Below, piece by piece: positions 48,601-58,086 of a DNA stretch of 64,000 nt (the first letter of the stretch is position 1; the number at the start of each line of letters is the position of its first letter). Both the position numbers and the translations under genes were made by a program. The stretch is from Pisaster brevispinus (Eukaryota; Echinodermata; Asteroidea; Forcipulatida; Asteriidae), in contig JAMKCF010000007.1 of the NCBI GenBank assembly GCA_023634235.1, positions 7,015,630 to 7,079,629 on the forward strand. Reading direction: 5' to 3'. The notes under the pieces were generated by a model. That model saw only the letters and a program-made list of their open reading frames with translations, had not been told where the DNA came from and searched no databases.

Positions 48601-50742
48601 GAAGTGTATAAAGGACATTGTAAAAAAAAAGCTATTCCGCCCGGGCGGATTACTATTCCGCCCGGGCGGATTACTATTCCGCCCGGGCGGATTACTATTT
48701 CGCCCGGGCGGATTACTATTTCGTGTCTAAAAACCGACATAATAGCCACATGAGGGTAAGTGTCCCTTTAAAAAGAACAATCAAATGGAATCTAAGCTTA
48801 CCTATTATACAGCAACACTAACACTACAGCTCCGAAGGTAGAAATGACGGCGACACAATGAAACACGTGTTTCTCTCTAGCTGCCAGGTGATTGTCTGAT
48901 GTAAATTAGTAATTCGCCCGGGCGAAATAGTAATCCGCCCGGGCAAAATAGTAATCCGCCCGGGCGAAATAGTAATCCGCCCGGGCGGAATAGGTTTTTT
49001 TTTACCATGTCCTTTATACACTTCCGTATTTACAAGCTTGTATTGGTTGTGTTTACACCATAGGTATTGATTATATATCAATAAAAACATTAAATAATCG
49101 ATATTACAAATTGCCCAAGGAGGGGTCATCAATCAGTTTGACCTTCCTGTGTGGAATCTGCAAATAAAGCGTTGTATATCCAACAAAACATGGTTCACCA
49201 CCCCCTGGCTGCCGGACCATAATGGAAGCTGCTTGGAACTGGTTGCCTGTAAATTGCCTCGTGAGACACGGCCTCTAGCGAGCAAGCTCGCGCAGGCGAT
49301 AATAATGCGTATTGATGCAATCATTGCACATTGTCCGACTCAATGTAAAATCTACTGACTGATTCACGCCCGCTGGGAATTATTATTGTTGTTATTATTA
49401 CTATTATTATTGGTTTATTGAAAACATTCAAACTTCGCAGCCAAAGGCTGAATTAAGTTTAAAATACAGAGTTTTATAAAAATAGATTTGTTAAAAATTA
49501 CAAAAGTCGTAGAAGTATATGAGCGTTTCTACTCGAGAGACTGTTGATTTCTTTCTAAGGTGATTTATGCCGATCGCATTAACATCATTCTCAGGTCGTC
49601 AACCGGTATGTTCCCGAAGGTCTTATTATAGCTCTTAAGTGCAGCGTCATGCTGACAAGCAAGTCGCCGACGTTTGTATATGTATATATATTTGTTTGAG
49701 TCATTGCAAGGTCGCCCAAGGGCGGTTTCGCCAGTCTATCTTACTCTCTTTAAAACTGTTACATAACCAATGGCTAGGGGGAAAGTCGGTAATGTCAGAG
49801 AACGATGACTACAACGTACTAACCTTCGGCTCGTACATTCTGTACGCGAATCTACGCTTTCTGGTCAATTGACCTAAATAACGGAGTGAGCTGTTTCAGG
49901 ATTTCTTTTTAAGCGGTATTAAGAATTAAGGTGCTAATTTAAGGACATTGATACCAGTCTTTTCTGTATATACGAAAAAAGAGATTATCAGCTACAATAT
50001 TTAATTATAATTATTAATACCTCCACGCTTATTTTGACTGCATGCTTGACTCTAAAGATTACGCTCTAAAAACTCCAACGTCGGAATTGACCCGGATTCT
50101 TGACACAGGAAGCCTGACCCATTTCCGGGTCAGCCCAACCTGGAGAGTGGTTAAACAAATAAGAGTTTTTTTCTCGGATCATTCGTTAGTTTTACCCATT
50201 TCCACGGTCATTAAGGGTCAAACTAACCAAGACGGTATCACAATCTGTGTCAAGTCTGACTCGGACGTTTTTCGGGTGTAGGTTAAACTATGCTGCCTTT
50301 CAAAGGACATAATATCGACAATGTCGATAGGTACGAGTAGTGATAATCTTACATCCTGATTGATGGTTGATTCGTACTGGGATCGGTCGAAGTCCCATCC
50401 CGAATCACAGCTGACGACATCTGCTGAGGACGAATTCCCTACCTCGGTGTATCGCTCGCACGACGAGTGCACAAGCTTACCGTCAGAGTCCAACTTGTAC
50501 GGGATGCTGCGGTTCCTCTGCGCTGCCTGGCACTCCATGGCAGTCTCGATCCCGAGAACACTACAGTTGACCGTGGCAGCGATTCCCGGAAACTTACACC
50601 AGTGGTCCGTGACGGCGGCTAGGAAAACTTGCCCGATGAATTGGCAGCAAGCCGGCAGTTGTAGTAACACGACCACGGCGAGTAGACATTTCTGGTATTT
50701 GCCCATAACACCGATGTGTTTTAAAATGTTGTCGTACTGCAT
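34871..50742 (-). CDS. SLC22-family organic ion transporter (568 aa), ten exons, complete
   Basis: CDS is complement(join(34871..34998,35811..36019,38192..38300,39259..39467,40738..40832,42101..42239,44954..45122,45798..45952,47254..47357,50353..50742)). All nine introns are GT..AG and all junctions keep frame. It is a plasma-membrane major facilitator with 12 expected membrane spans: TM1, a large Cys-rich extracellular loop with N-glycosylation sites, the MFS loop motif GSVGDWIGRRK (160-170), PESPRWL (276-282), a DRYGRR loop, CELYPTVTR at the end of TM10, and PETLG after TM12. Exon lengths of 104, 155, 169 and 109 bases match, as I recall, vertebrate SLC22 exons. In TM11 the residue corresponding to the cation-binding aspartate of OCT1-3 is arginine (R469, in MVARISG), as in OATs and OCTNs. 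Anion, carnitine-like or zwitterion transport is thus more likely than classic cation transport. The C-terminus ends VKV, a possible class II PDZ ligand. Subfamily is not settled. Confidence 0.95.
34999..35810. other. SLC22 intron 9
   Basis: Contains a G-tract (35071-35084) and a C-tract followed by CA repeats (35290-35312). CTCCATAAGGTA near 35481 recurs near 45448 in intron 3, indicating a dispersed repeat. Confidence 0.5.
35811..36019 (-). CDS. SLC22 gene exon 9
   Basis: 209 bases, phase 2 in and 1 out, acceptor CCAACAG, donor GTAAGC. Encodes TM11 (TMGMGMSSMVARISG, containing R469) and TM12, then LLLPETLGFDLPDTLEEG. Confidence 0.93.
36785..37192 (-). mobile_element. Full-length tRNA-Leu-derived SINE in SLC22 intron 8
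   Basis: Read on the minus strand, a complete tRNA-like head runs from GTCGTGGCCGAGCGG (A-box), through an anticodon-loop-like ACTCAAGCTC (CAA, leucine type), to GTGGGTTCGAGTCCCGG (B-box). The body contains TTGCTCCGTCCTTCGGATGG and GCACGTAAAAGAACCCAGTG. The tail is CGCTATATAAATATAGCC followed by ATTATTATT. It is the same family as 12765-13090. A frame on one strand within it is not a gene. Confidence 0.85.
37470..37611. mobile_element. MITE in SLC22 intron 8
   Basis: The left end TGGCCGTATCCGAATTGG and right end (reverse complement) GGGCCGTGTGCAAATTGG continue into GGCTACGGCTAC repeats on both sides, forming a long imperfect inverted repeat of about 142 bases. Confidence 0.65.
37838..38045. 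repeat. Fragments of the element at 54245-54380
   Basis: GACTTTTGGAAGGCTAGGTG...ATTCATTGTTCTCAGTA (37838-37885) and GGGAGACTTTTGGGACGATA (38008-38027) are diverged pieces of the foldback family seen complete at 54245-54380. Confidence 0.5.
38192..38300 (-). CDS. SLC22 gene exon 8
   Basis: 109 bases, phase 1 in and 2 out, acceptor GTTATAG, donor AAG|GTTTGT (a weak donor). Encodes TM10 and ends in YSCELYPTVTR, the best-conserved SLC22 landmark in the second half. Confidence 0.92.
38301..39258. other. SLC22 intron 7
   Basis: Non-coding; no repeat family was recognised apart from short CAA runs. Confidence 0.6.
39259..39467 (-). CDS. SLC22 gene exon 7
   Basis: 209 bases, phase 2 in and 1 out, acceptor CTGCAG, donor C|GTAAGTA. 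Encodes TM7 (FVVNMVYYGLSLS), TM8 with the EIPG and WWMVDRYGRR motifs, and TM9. Confidence 0.93.
39660..39706. repeat. TCAA microsatellite in SLC22 intron 6
   Basis: About ten imperfect TCAA units. Confidence 0.8.
39786..40510. repeat. 24-bp minisatellite in SLC22 intron 6
   Basis: Unit GATTGACTATGTGATCACAG plus TGTG (24 bases), about 30 imperfect copies. A central homogeneous block (39855-40125) is flanked by more diverged units in which GATTGAC becomes GATTCAC or TTTGAATTCAC. Because 24 is a multiple of three, the minus strand reads a long Cys-His-rich repeat (CDHIVNPH); it lies wholly inside the intron and is not a gene. Confidence 0.9.
40738..40832 (-). CDS. SLC22 gene exon 6
   Basis: 95 bases, phase 0 in and 2 out, donor TG|GTAAGT. 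Encodes the end of the central cytoplasmic loop and LLRTPNLRKKSLIICFDW, leading into TM7. An alternative acceptor 6 bases further in (after ACAAAG) would drop two residues. Confidence 0.88.
40833..42100. other. SLC22 intron 5
   Basis: Non-coding. Segments with GTTTTCACGAAGAG recur around 41260-41380 and, inverted, near 41593. Confidence 0.5.
42101..42239 (-). CDS. SLC22 gene exon 5
   Basis: 139 bases, phase 2 in and 0 out. Begins FWLPESPRWLISKGRCGEAK, the diagnostic SLC22 segment, then an acidic cytoplasmic loop. Two donors are close together (GTAAGG and GTGAGC, 8 bases apart); only the second (AAG|GTGAGC) keeps the frame with exon 6. Confidence 0.9.
42955..43515. repeat. 50-bp tandem repeat in SLC22 intron 4
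   Basis: Degenerate unit AAGGAACAGGTCTCACAAGT followed by TAGTACGTAAAGTGAACTAC and CCCTCATATC. About 11 copies, drifting with distance from the centre. Confidence 0.85.
43618..44020. repeat. About 140-bp tandem repeat, three units, in SLC22 intron 4
   Basis: Units begin at about 43618, 43758 and 43906 with AACTTCCTGTTCGGACAGGA or variants. CTTCCTGT...ACAGGAAG is an inverted motif that could form a small hairpin. AAAGGTCA and GGGTCG motifs follow each copy. Confidence 0.75.
44030..44953. other. Remainder of SLC22 intron 4
   Basis: AT-rich, with one small inverted repeat TGTTCCGACAGTACGTCGGAACA at 44731-44753 (10-base arms, 3-base centre). No exon seen. Confidence 0.5.
44954..45122 (-). CDS. 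SLC22 gene exon 4
   Basis: 169 bases, phase 1 in and 2 out, acceptor ATGCAG, donor GTAAGTAG. Encodes SELVGPKQR, TM5, the conserved IRDWRHLQ segment and TM6. The open frame extends upstream of the acceptor into the intron but loses family similarity there. Confidence 0.93.
45798..45952 (-). CDS. SLC22 gene exon 3
   Basis: 155 bases, phase 2 in and 1 out, acceptor TTTTCAG, donor GTAGGC. Completes the MFS loop (IGRRK), then TM3 and TM4 (FEVFTLLRFITANCCYGAF). Confidence 0.93.
46150..46330 (+). mobile_element. Possible tRNA-derived SINE fragment in SLC22 intron 2
   Basis: A B-box-like GTGGGCTCGAATCCAGG follows a poorly matching head; the downstream body is unrelated to the other SINEs here. Tentative. 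Confidence 0.35.
47254..47357 (-). CDS. SLC22 gene exon 2
   Basis: 104 bases. Acceptor CTACAG, donor GTAAGTA, phase 0 in and 2 out. Encodes FSLVCEREDLPGVAQSVW and TM2 up to GSVGDW, the first half of the MFS signature loop. It was found only by joining frames; no start codon is involved. Confidence 0.93.
48000..48172 (+). mobile_element. LINE-like 3' end with CCTTGAA repeats
   Basis: GATACTGTGGAAAATAAATG followed by three copies of AACCTTG resembles the 3' end of CR1/L2-type LINEs, which end in short tandem repeats. It is in SLC22 intron 1. Confidence 0.4.
48592..48770. repeat. Array A of a GC-palindrome repeat (21-bp unit, 4 copies)
   Basis: Four units of ATTCCGCCCGGGCGGATTAC plus T, each with the perfect palindrome CCGCCCGGGCGG. 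The array is preceded by ACGGAAGTGTATAAAGGACA and followed by a right end that reads, reversed, TTAAAGGGACAC. The two ends (ATAAAGGACA and TTAAAGGGACA) look like degenerate terminal inverted repeats. Located in SLC22 intron 1. Confidence 0.75.
48905..49042. repeat. Array B of the same repeat, inverted relative to A
   Basis: Four units with CGCCCGGGCG cores, followed by TTTTTTTTACC and ATGTCCTTTATACACTTCCG, the inverse of the flank of array A. Cores are slightly more diverged (CCGCCCGGGCAA in one). Confidence 0.75.
49380..50352. other. SLC22 intron 1, 5' part
   Basis: ATT/GTT triplet run at 49380-49412, then non-coding sequence. A Leu-Ala-rich frame on the minus strand at 49133-49324 has no support. 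Confidence 0.45.
50353..50742 (-). CDS. SLC22 gene exon 1
   Basis: Codons 1-130, phase 0 at the donor (GAT|GTAAGA). Encodes MQYDNILKHIGVMGKYQ, TM1 and the extracellular loop, which has six cysteines from WCKF to VSCDSGW and the sites NCS, NRS and NSS. The ATG is the SLC22-typical start before the D..L...G..G..Q motif. Confidence 0.93.
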
Positions 50743-53105
50743 TGTGTTGTAGAGGGGTAGATATCTTCCCGGTGAACAACTTGCTTTCCCCTAGTTTCGG
50801 GGGGAAATTGCGACGGTGTTGCTATAATTGCAGGCGTATTTATAACCTAACCACACGTGTCATAGCAAATAAACTTAACTACACTAAAACCCAAGTTTGT
50901 ATGAACTGTACCAGCCAAGACCAACCTTCCTCCTTTATGACAGGCATTTATAGACATGCCTGAATGACCTCTTAGAAATTTGACTGGTTCAAATGGTAAA
51001 CATACCAAATTTCTGCTGATGCACAAAATTACTTTCAACTCTAAACGTAGATTGATTGATAAACAAATATGTTGTAATCCCACACTATGGAAATTTAAAA
51101 TGGCCTTGATTCAACCAGTACAGACAGAAACACAAACAGAACAGTGAACAAACTGACTAAAACAACTAAAAAGAAAAAAACCAAAAACAGAGCAAATAGG
51201 AAATATTTATACGTACCGGTATTACTTAGATTTAAAATAGGACCGTAGAAAATATATTGTTTTAACCGTTTTCCATTATATGCTTTATTGACATGCCTGA
51301 ATGGTTTCATTATAACAACATTGATGTTACGGTTCAACTGATGCAAATGGTACACTAGACTGGTCCCCCGTCTGTATCCGCAATGATAAGGAGAGGCACT
51401 GGTCTTACAGGCCAACTAATTTAATTGGATACAATGATTTCATTGGATAATTAAACGAGCAGTGAGGTAAGCTTTCCATATCTGCGTTACGATTGGTCCA
51501 AGGTGATGTAGTTTGTGAGCTTGCACTTTCGGTCGTCTGCATGCAGCAGTCTGTACATGAATGTCAAAATGTTGTATTCACTATGTAACAATATCCGTAC
51601 ATACGCGTGAATTGACTGCTAATCTCCGTGTGAAATGAATGCAAGGTCAACCGGAGCTCGAGCCACCACTACTAATGGAGTCACCGCAAACCTTAATTTA
51701 TACTAAGTATTTCCACCATGCGTAGCTTCAAGTCTTCTTCTTCTTATTATTATGACAAACTCGACCAAAACAACACAAAATATTCAATAAATATTGATAA
51801 CAAATAAACATATCGTCACGGGTAAAAAAAAACAGTTACAAAAAATATATAAAAATTGCAAATCGGTTTTCACACAAATTGTTAATAAACTCATTACTGT
51901 TAGCGTTTTCAGCAAGTTTGAATACCTATTGCGTAACAGTTTTGTAATTGAAATAATAAGTAAAAACGACGTGTGACTAGATTTGACGTTTTGTATTTTC
52001 ATGAAGTGACCTATCTCGATGCGCCACTTTACCAATGATTAGTCTCAATTATGCAGTGTGTTTGTACACAGCGCTCTGCGGGCAATACTCGTTTTGGTTT
52101 TTTGTCATTTTCACGAAGTGATGTATGTGTTTAGGAATTAATTACTAATTAAAATAGTCGCAGGAATGAAAACACTCCAAAGTTATGTACGAAAAGTGTA
52201 CTCAGCTTCTTCTTTTTTGTCGTAAGAAATCAAACACAAATAGTAAGCAGACACTGAAACAGCAGTTTGAAAAATATTGCAACTTCAATCGCGATTTTCT
52301 CCAAACACGTTTTGGGGGCTGTGAACGCGACAGCTCGCTTCGTGGTACGCTGGACGATGTGAGCAAAACTGAGAAAAGGAGCAAGAATCTGAACATTAAC
52401 TAAATATTAATACAAAATGAACAGTAGCAAAGAGAATCTAAATATCTTTAAAAGAGCCAATACAACAATAATCACAGATAACTGTGGACACAAAATAATG
52501 AACATACAATAATGAACAGCAAAAGACAGCCGCAGAAGTAAAATAAACTACTTTTACCTGCAGGATTCTAGCCTAACAAAAGACCATGACTGGTTGCGGT
52601 TTATACAAAGTGCACAACGCTACAAAGGACTACCGTAAAGGTCCAGGGCACATTTCCAATAGGCGGAGAAGTATACATTAAAGTACGCCGTAGTTGACTG
52701 ATGCATGACAGGACAGTTTGAGGTCTCTCAAGAACTGTCTATTGTGTTTATTACGGCTGAGTTCCTACAGCTGATGAAAGGTATTCTAAAGTCTGGGGGA
52801 AAAGGCCAGTGAAACAAGGCATGAGTACGAAATGTGATAGGAATTTTAGATGAGGGGGTTGGCAAAAAATATTATACGAGATGGCTTTGCATTTTCATAA
52901 TCTGTGCAAGTATTTAAAGAGACACGTTGCTTGGATTGGGCGATTTGGGCAATAAAAAGCTTTGGCTATGAAGTAAATATGGTTGGAAAAATGTTTTAAA
53001 AAAAAGGTTTTTTTTACCGTTCGATTTTGTTGATCCTATATAAATACACACACACACACACACGCACGCACACACATATATTATATATATGTATATTTAT
53101 ACATT
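50743..53105. other. 5' flank of the SLC22 gene
   Basis: No TATA box or unambiguous 5' UTR exon was identified. Two segments share TGACATGCCTGAATG-type sequence (50955-50967 and 51288-51303), so a dispersed repeat is present. A dinucleotide CA run lies at 53047-53077. Other frames are unsupported. Confidence 0.4.
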
Positions 53106-53109
53106 AAAA

Positions 53110-53429
53110 CTAAACTGTAACAATTACATTTCAAAAGATGGTAGCGTTTTTTAGGGTATATCCCCGAAAATCCGGAACGATGAAGTCCACGCAAGAAGAA
53201 TAATCCGTACGTGGATTACGCAATCTGAGAAACGTATCTGACAGTAATGTTTTTTCAGATTCAAATTTGGGGGACAAAAACTTATATCTTTTTCCCATAA
53301 CCACATTACTTCGAAGTGAAATAGTTCTCAAAATCGTTGTACTATCGAAAGCTTCTGTACTTCTAACCAAGTAAGTTTGTTATGCCATTAATTTTAAGAG
53401 TGATTACCAAACGTATACCTTCCCTTTAA
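53110..53429 (-). mobile_element. Short interspersed element beginning TTAAAGGG
   Basis: On the minus strand it starts TTTAAAGGGAAGGTATACG and continues GTTTGGTAATCACTC. It resembles a class of TTAA-flanked short elements that I associate with echinoderm genomes. The distal terminus is not identified. Confidence 0.4.
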
Positions 53430-53738
53430 AAGTTCCATGCAAATATACCTCGAAATTGTGTGGTTTTCATTTGACTTCCCGAACTAACACGATCCGCCAT
53501 TCCGTAGAATCAATTTGCTATTTATTGCGTTTGCCTTTTTTTCTGACACCAATAAGAACAAAATCCTCCCGTTGTCGATAAGCACATCCAACCGAGTCAC
53601 GGGACCCTATTTTGATGATAACAATACGCTAGGTGTCAGGAATGTTGGAATTATATATTTTACACATTCCTGCATGTCTACGTGGAAATTGGCTAAGCAT
53701 GTATGAGGGAAGGGTGATAAGGAACTCTAAGTTTGATG

Positions 53739-53978
53739 GTTGTGGGGGGGGGGGGGGTTGAACTTGCAAGTATGAAACGCCAAAGAGGCATAAACTTCTA
53801 TCAACGCATCGATGAGTCTTTTTTCCATCGATGTCATTGTGTCGATCTTTCTATTAAAAAATCTCAGTCGATCGATGAAAAGGACTGATTGGTCGATGCA
53901 AAAGACCGATCGATGTGTTGATAGGAGTTATTAATTCTTTGGCGTTCCATACTTGCAAGCCCCCCCCCCAACTACAAC
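53739..53978. mobile_element. Foldback MITE family G3 with poly-G ends
   Basis: Left: a G-tract, then CTTGCAAGTATGAAACGCCA. Right (reverse complement): a G-tract, then CTTGCAAGTATGGAACGCCA. The arms continue through CTATCAACGCATCGATGA and stay alignable almost to the centre, so the 240-base element can fold nearly completely. Repeated ATCGAT motifs lie inside. Confidence 0.8.
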
Positions 53979-54244
53979 AGTTGTTTATTTCCTTTCTTCG
54001 TGTCCATGGTTATAGCCAATTTCAACAAAATATATGCAGCTTTACACTTTTCTTGAGTCTGTTGGAAATCGAGGCCAAAAAGCTTAAATTTATAAGGAAT
54101 TCAAATGACCAAACGTAAACGCAGCGAAGTTCATGCGAAGTGCATGTGAATTTAGCAACAACAACAAAACTTATTACCTGGTAATGATTTTGCTAAAAAC
54201 ACCCGCACGATGAAAAATACATACTGCCATGTCATAAAACGAAG

Positions 54245-54380
54245 CTTTTGGGACGCTAGGTGGCAACAGACTTACCAGGTAAAATCCATTGTTCTCGGTA
54301 GTATGTGCATGCTCAGAACTACGTAAACAATGGTAATTAACCTGACAGGTCTGCTGCCACATAGAGTTTCAAAGTCTCCC
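54245..54380. mobile_element. Foldback element
   Basis: Left arm TTTTGGGACGCTAGGTGGCA and right arm (reverse complement) GGGAGACTTTGAAACTCTATGTGGCA share the segment CAGCAGAC..CAGGT and ..CCATTGTT. Diverged copies lie at 37838-38045. Confidence 0.65.
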
Positions 54381-54384
54381 ATTA

Positions 54385-56080
54385 TTACAGGTAAAATACC
54401 TGGAGGCCCGTCCTCCGAGGGTGCATCACACTAAATACACTAAATAAACTTCCATAATAACCAATGCAAAATGCGAAATATTCAAAAATACTCAAACAAT
54501 ATTTAAAGTCTCTCAGCCTTTTGACAACCAATCAGATGTATTTTCAGACAACTAAACGTGAGATTTCTTTTTAATTTTCGGAAGGTCAGCCGTTTGGAAT
54601 TTCTTTTGGTAATTACCCTAAACAAAAACACACACAAAATTTTCTTCTTCACAAACCGCTGCCAGTTTCCATGGGGCTTTCCTCCCATTTCCAAGCCAAG
54701 TAGTACCAACTTTAAAGCCTAAATTTATCAAATCTCCTCAAAAGTTGAAGCATAGAGCCTCCCGGTTGTGATACATTGTAATAATTACACAATCCATTAA
54801 TTACATGACCCCAAAAACTTTATTATTCAAAAGGTTTTGAGGGCCTACAAAATATGATAATCGGCTTGGCGCTTTCTTTTTTTTTTGCTTTTTTTTTGGC
54901 GCCTTTTTAGAGTGGTGCACCCCAAAGTTTGCCGAGATAACATGTTTGCGGTGTGGAACTTTCATTACAGTTTCCTCAAGAGGTCAACCTTCTTTTCCCA
55001 CAGGTATTCGCCATTTTAAACTGTCTCGTTCACTATTTATTACTTTTTTATATATAAATTTAGCCTTCCCATCAGGAGAACGCCTTATTTCTAGACCGCT
55101 TTCGAGACCTCTCTTCTATTGAATTGAATTGAATTGTAGTGTTTATGTATTTAGCCAATGATTAAAAACAGTCACAGGAGTTTGAAATATTAGTCTCACA
55201 TCGCCTTTAAAACTAAAATACTTTAGCATACAACACGATAAAACAGAACACAATCAATACAATATAAATATATGTATACAAACATCTGAAACTACACTAT
55301 TTAATTAACATTACAGCTTCCATATTATGTGTACATTCGGGATTATTTTTTTTGTAAGGAGTTGAGGTTTACGTGCGCCGTGACGTTCTACTGCGACATT
55401 CTTGTGATTCTTGTTACCATTTTATTTAAGAGTAACATAGTACAGAGTAAATACACTTTTTAAAATCAATTACATACGTTAGCGCAAATATTTGCGAAAT
55501 ACGATGCCCCTTCGGGGCCACCATACGATCTTGCATAACAGCTGATCAAGGAGTCCCTATACGCCCATGACTAAAGAGGGATATTTATATGACAAAACAA
55601 ACATTAAATATACTGAAAAGCGGCAACATACCTGCTACTCGGTGGGGGGGGGGGGGGGGTTATAGGGAGGGGCAAGCTTAGGCTAAAGGCCAGGGTTTAA
55701 AAAACAACAACATGTTTTTAATGTAATTTTGTGGCGCTCAAGGAGCAACGATTTACCACCACAGACTTGCACCAGCGTTATTCTTGAGATGGGGTAGCGC
55801 AGACACGTAGTCGCATTTGTGTGGGTGCAGTGGTTTTGAGTTAAATTCAATTTCGTCCATTTTCGAAAACTGGAATGAGAGTTAGAAGGGAATGGAAAGA
55901 AGGTAATTGGTCATGGAAGTCCCCCTGCTTCACCAACCCCAGTATACGTGAGTCCTGTTTTGCGCATGTGCGTGTTCTGCACTAATTTGTTGACGTCATT
56001 AAAAGCATATTACCAGCTTGCATAGAACACGTCGCCAACTTTCACATTGTTTAGGTAACCGTGATACTATTATTTGTGGT
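54385..56080. other. Intergenic, no supported gene
   Basis: A GAATT run lies at 55118-55136 and a G-tract at 55644-55660. No exon seen. Confidence 0.45.
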
Positions 56081-56085
56081 TCGTC

Positions 56086-56194
56086 ATGATGGCTCTCTGT
56101 GAGGGAATGCTGCTGGAGAAAACCCTGTGGATATTTCTCTTTGGAATCCTCGTGTGGTTTTGCCCGCTATCCTGCCGGTGCCTCAATCTCACAA
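56086..56194 (+). CDS. Candidate first exon encoding a signal peptide (gene otherwise not seen)
   Basis: ATG ATG opens 36 codons that end at a good donor (ACAA|GTAAGT), phase 1. Residues 13-32 (TLWIFLFGILVWFCPLSCRC) form a signal peptide or signal anchor. A phase-1 donor right after a signal peptide is typical of genes for extracellular or single-pass membrane proteins built from phase 1-1 domains. No matching downstream exon was recognised in the remaining 7.8 kb, so the gene may extend beyond the window or this may be a chance frame. Confidence 0.4.
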
Positions 56195-56199
56195 GTAAG

Positions 56200-58085
56200 T
56201 GTTCACAAAACTAAGTAGACTCCGCATTAGAAAATAATATAAAAAACCACAATTCTGTGTATGCTCTAATAAGAAGACGGGAAACCATTATTTTGGTTTC
56301 ACCCACACACCGATATGTGTGAAACAGGAACTTGGGCGAGTTTTTGTTTTTTACGGGAATGCTTTTTAAACTTGCTTATTGTGTTACACCTCCATGCTGC
56401 AACAAAATCAGCTATATAAAACGGAGCTTCAACATAATTATGTGACCGGTTCTGCAAAAATGGCTCTTATGTTGCAAAATTTACTTTATGAATGGATGGA
56501 AAGGCCATACTCTAAGCTTTAATTTAGTGCATGTTGGAACTATGTGGCGTTTTGCAGTCTGGATATAAACCCAGCTTTGCAAATCAAAATCAATATATTT
56601 TTTCTCTCTAAAATGACCTGAGTGACTTCAGGAGAAAAACATGTTTCAAAATGTGCAGAAAACCAAGACTAAGAGATTAAAAATTGAACGTTGCAAAGTA
56701 TTTGGTGCAGTGAACCAAGACTAAGAGATTAACAATTGAACGTTGCCAAGTTGTTGTTTAAGTACCCTAGCAACAAACACTTTCCTGCCAAAATTGGGTT
56801 CTACAATTTTGACCAACTGTTGTTCAAGACTCTAAAAATATAATATCAAAGTACAACAATTTCTGAAACATGGGATTGCTTGTTTTTACCAAGTTGCATA
56901 ATCTTTTAAATGTGAATTTTATTTGTTAAGTTTTTACAATATTTAGCAGGTTAAAAGTTCAAATTTTTCAATATAAAAACCTTCACGGTGACAAACTCTG
57001 CTTTTATTAACAATAAGTATCTTTCATTGGACATGGACAAATACAAATTAATATTTTTGTATTATTTTGGGTAACATTAACAATGTTTTGGTACAAAAAA
57101 TGGAGGTTAAGAGAATTGTTCAGCCACACATAAAATTGTCTGCTCAAATTGTAGACTATTTACAGGAAAATATAAACCCAGGCATTCGGATAGTTCGGGG
57201 TTTCGTAAGATCATACATTTCGGTGTTCAATGTTTTCTTCACCACCTAGCATCTCACAAATCGTCATTTCAATGCACGAGGATTGCTTTCTTCTTTTTTA
57301 AGACGAAGAGCTCTGAAAATAGCCGGTTGTTTTAGCACACATTGGAATTGTCTTTCACTATTGTGTGGTAGGGCAAACTAGAATTCAGCTGCATGTATTT
57401 TGGACAGAAATTGTTATTAATCCTTCTTGTACCATAGTCCATTACTTTTGTTGTCATCTTCCACAACCGCCGGTAAAATCAGGAGTTCTCAAACGTCCAA
57501 GTCATACGACGAAACCAGACATGTATAGCTCTTCTCTCTGAATTTCCTTGCGTTTCAAAGATCCTCAAAGCCTTAGCATGATAGTGATCTTTTGGAGTCA
57601 TCTTCAATCATCTGATTTTTCTTTTCTTGTCTTTGTTTACAATTAGTCATGGATATTTTGCAAAAGACGTTATGTATTCACAATGTGGATACAAGTTTAA
57701 AATAAATGTGGGAAAAAACCAACGTACACTTTTAGTTCCAAGAGTCACTGTTATGGAAGCGTGTCCCATCGGTGCACAGCGTGGGTGCTAGCGAGACGTT
57801 AACCCCTAGGCAAAATCACGTGTAGCCACAATTTTGCTAGTGGGGGCTGAGCGAGCACTAGCACAGCCAAGATAATATCTATGACTGGGAGCTTGTGAAC
57901 ATGTGGGAGTGGTAAGAAACCAGACCGCCGAGTACAAATTGTCAATCGGCACACCAAACTGTTCAAATCCGTTGTTTCAGAATTGCAACGTTTCAATGCC
58001 CTGCGTACGTACCACCCCTCATTTTAACGTACTTTTTCGACAATTAAACTAATATTTAGATTGTCAATACATAGAAATACCACTT
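56200..58085. other. Intergenic; includes first copy of repeat A
   Basis: Two near-identical segments (AACCAAGACTAAGAGATTA at 56661 and 56716) form a local duplication. Repeat A (57508-57622) is listed separately. No exon seen. Confidence 0.4.
57508..57622. repeat. Dispersed repeat A, copy 1
   Basis: Contains GAAACCAGACATGTATAGCT and CCTCAAAGCCTTAGCATGAT; the same 115 bases recur with few changes at 62895-63009 in the same orientation. Confidence 0.85.
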
Positions 58086-58086
58086 T

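Noticed and set aside
48592..49042. CRISPR-like array because of short regularly spaced palindromic repeats
   Set aside because: Eukaryotic genome context inside an intron; spacers are invariant, not unique, so it is a plain tandem repeat.
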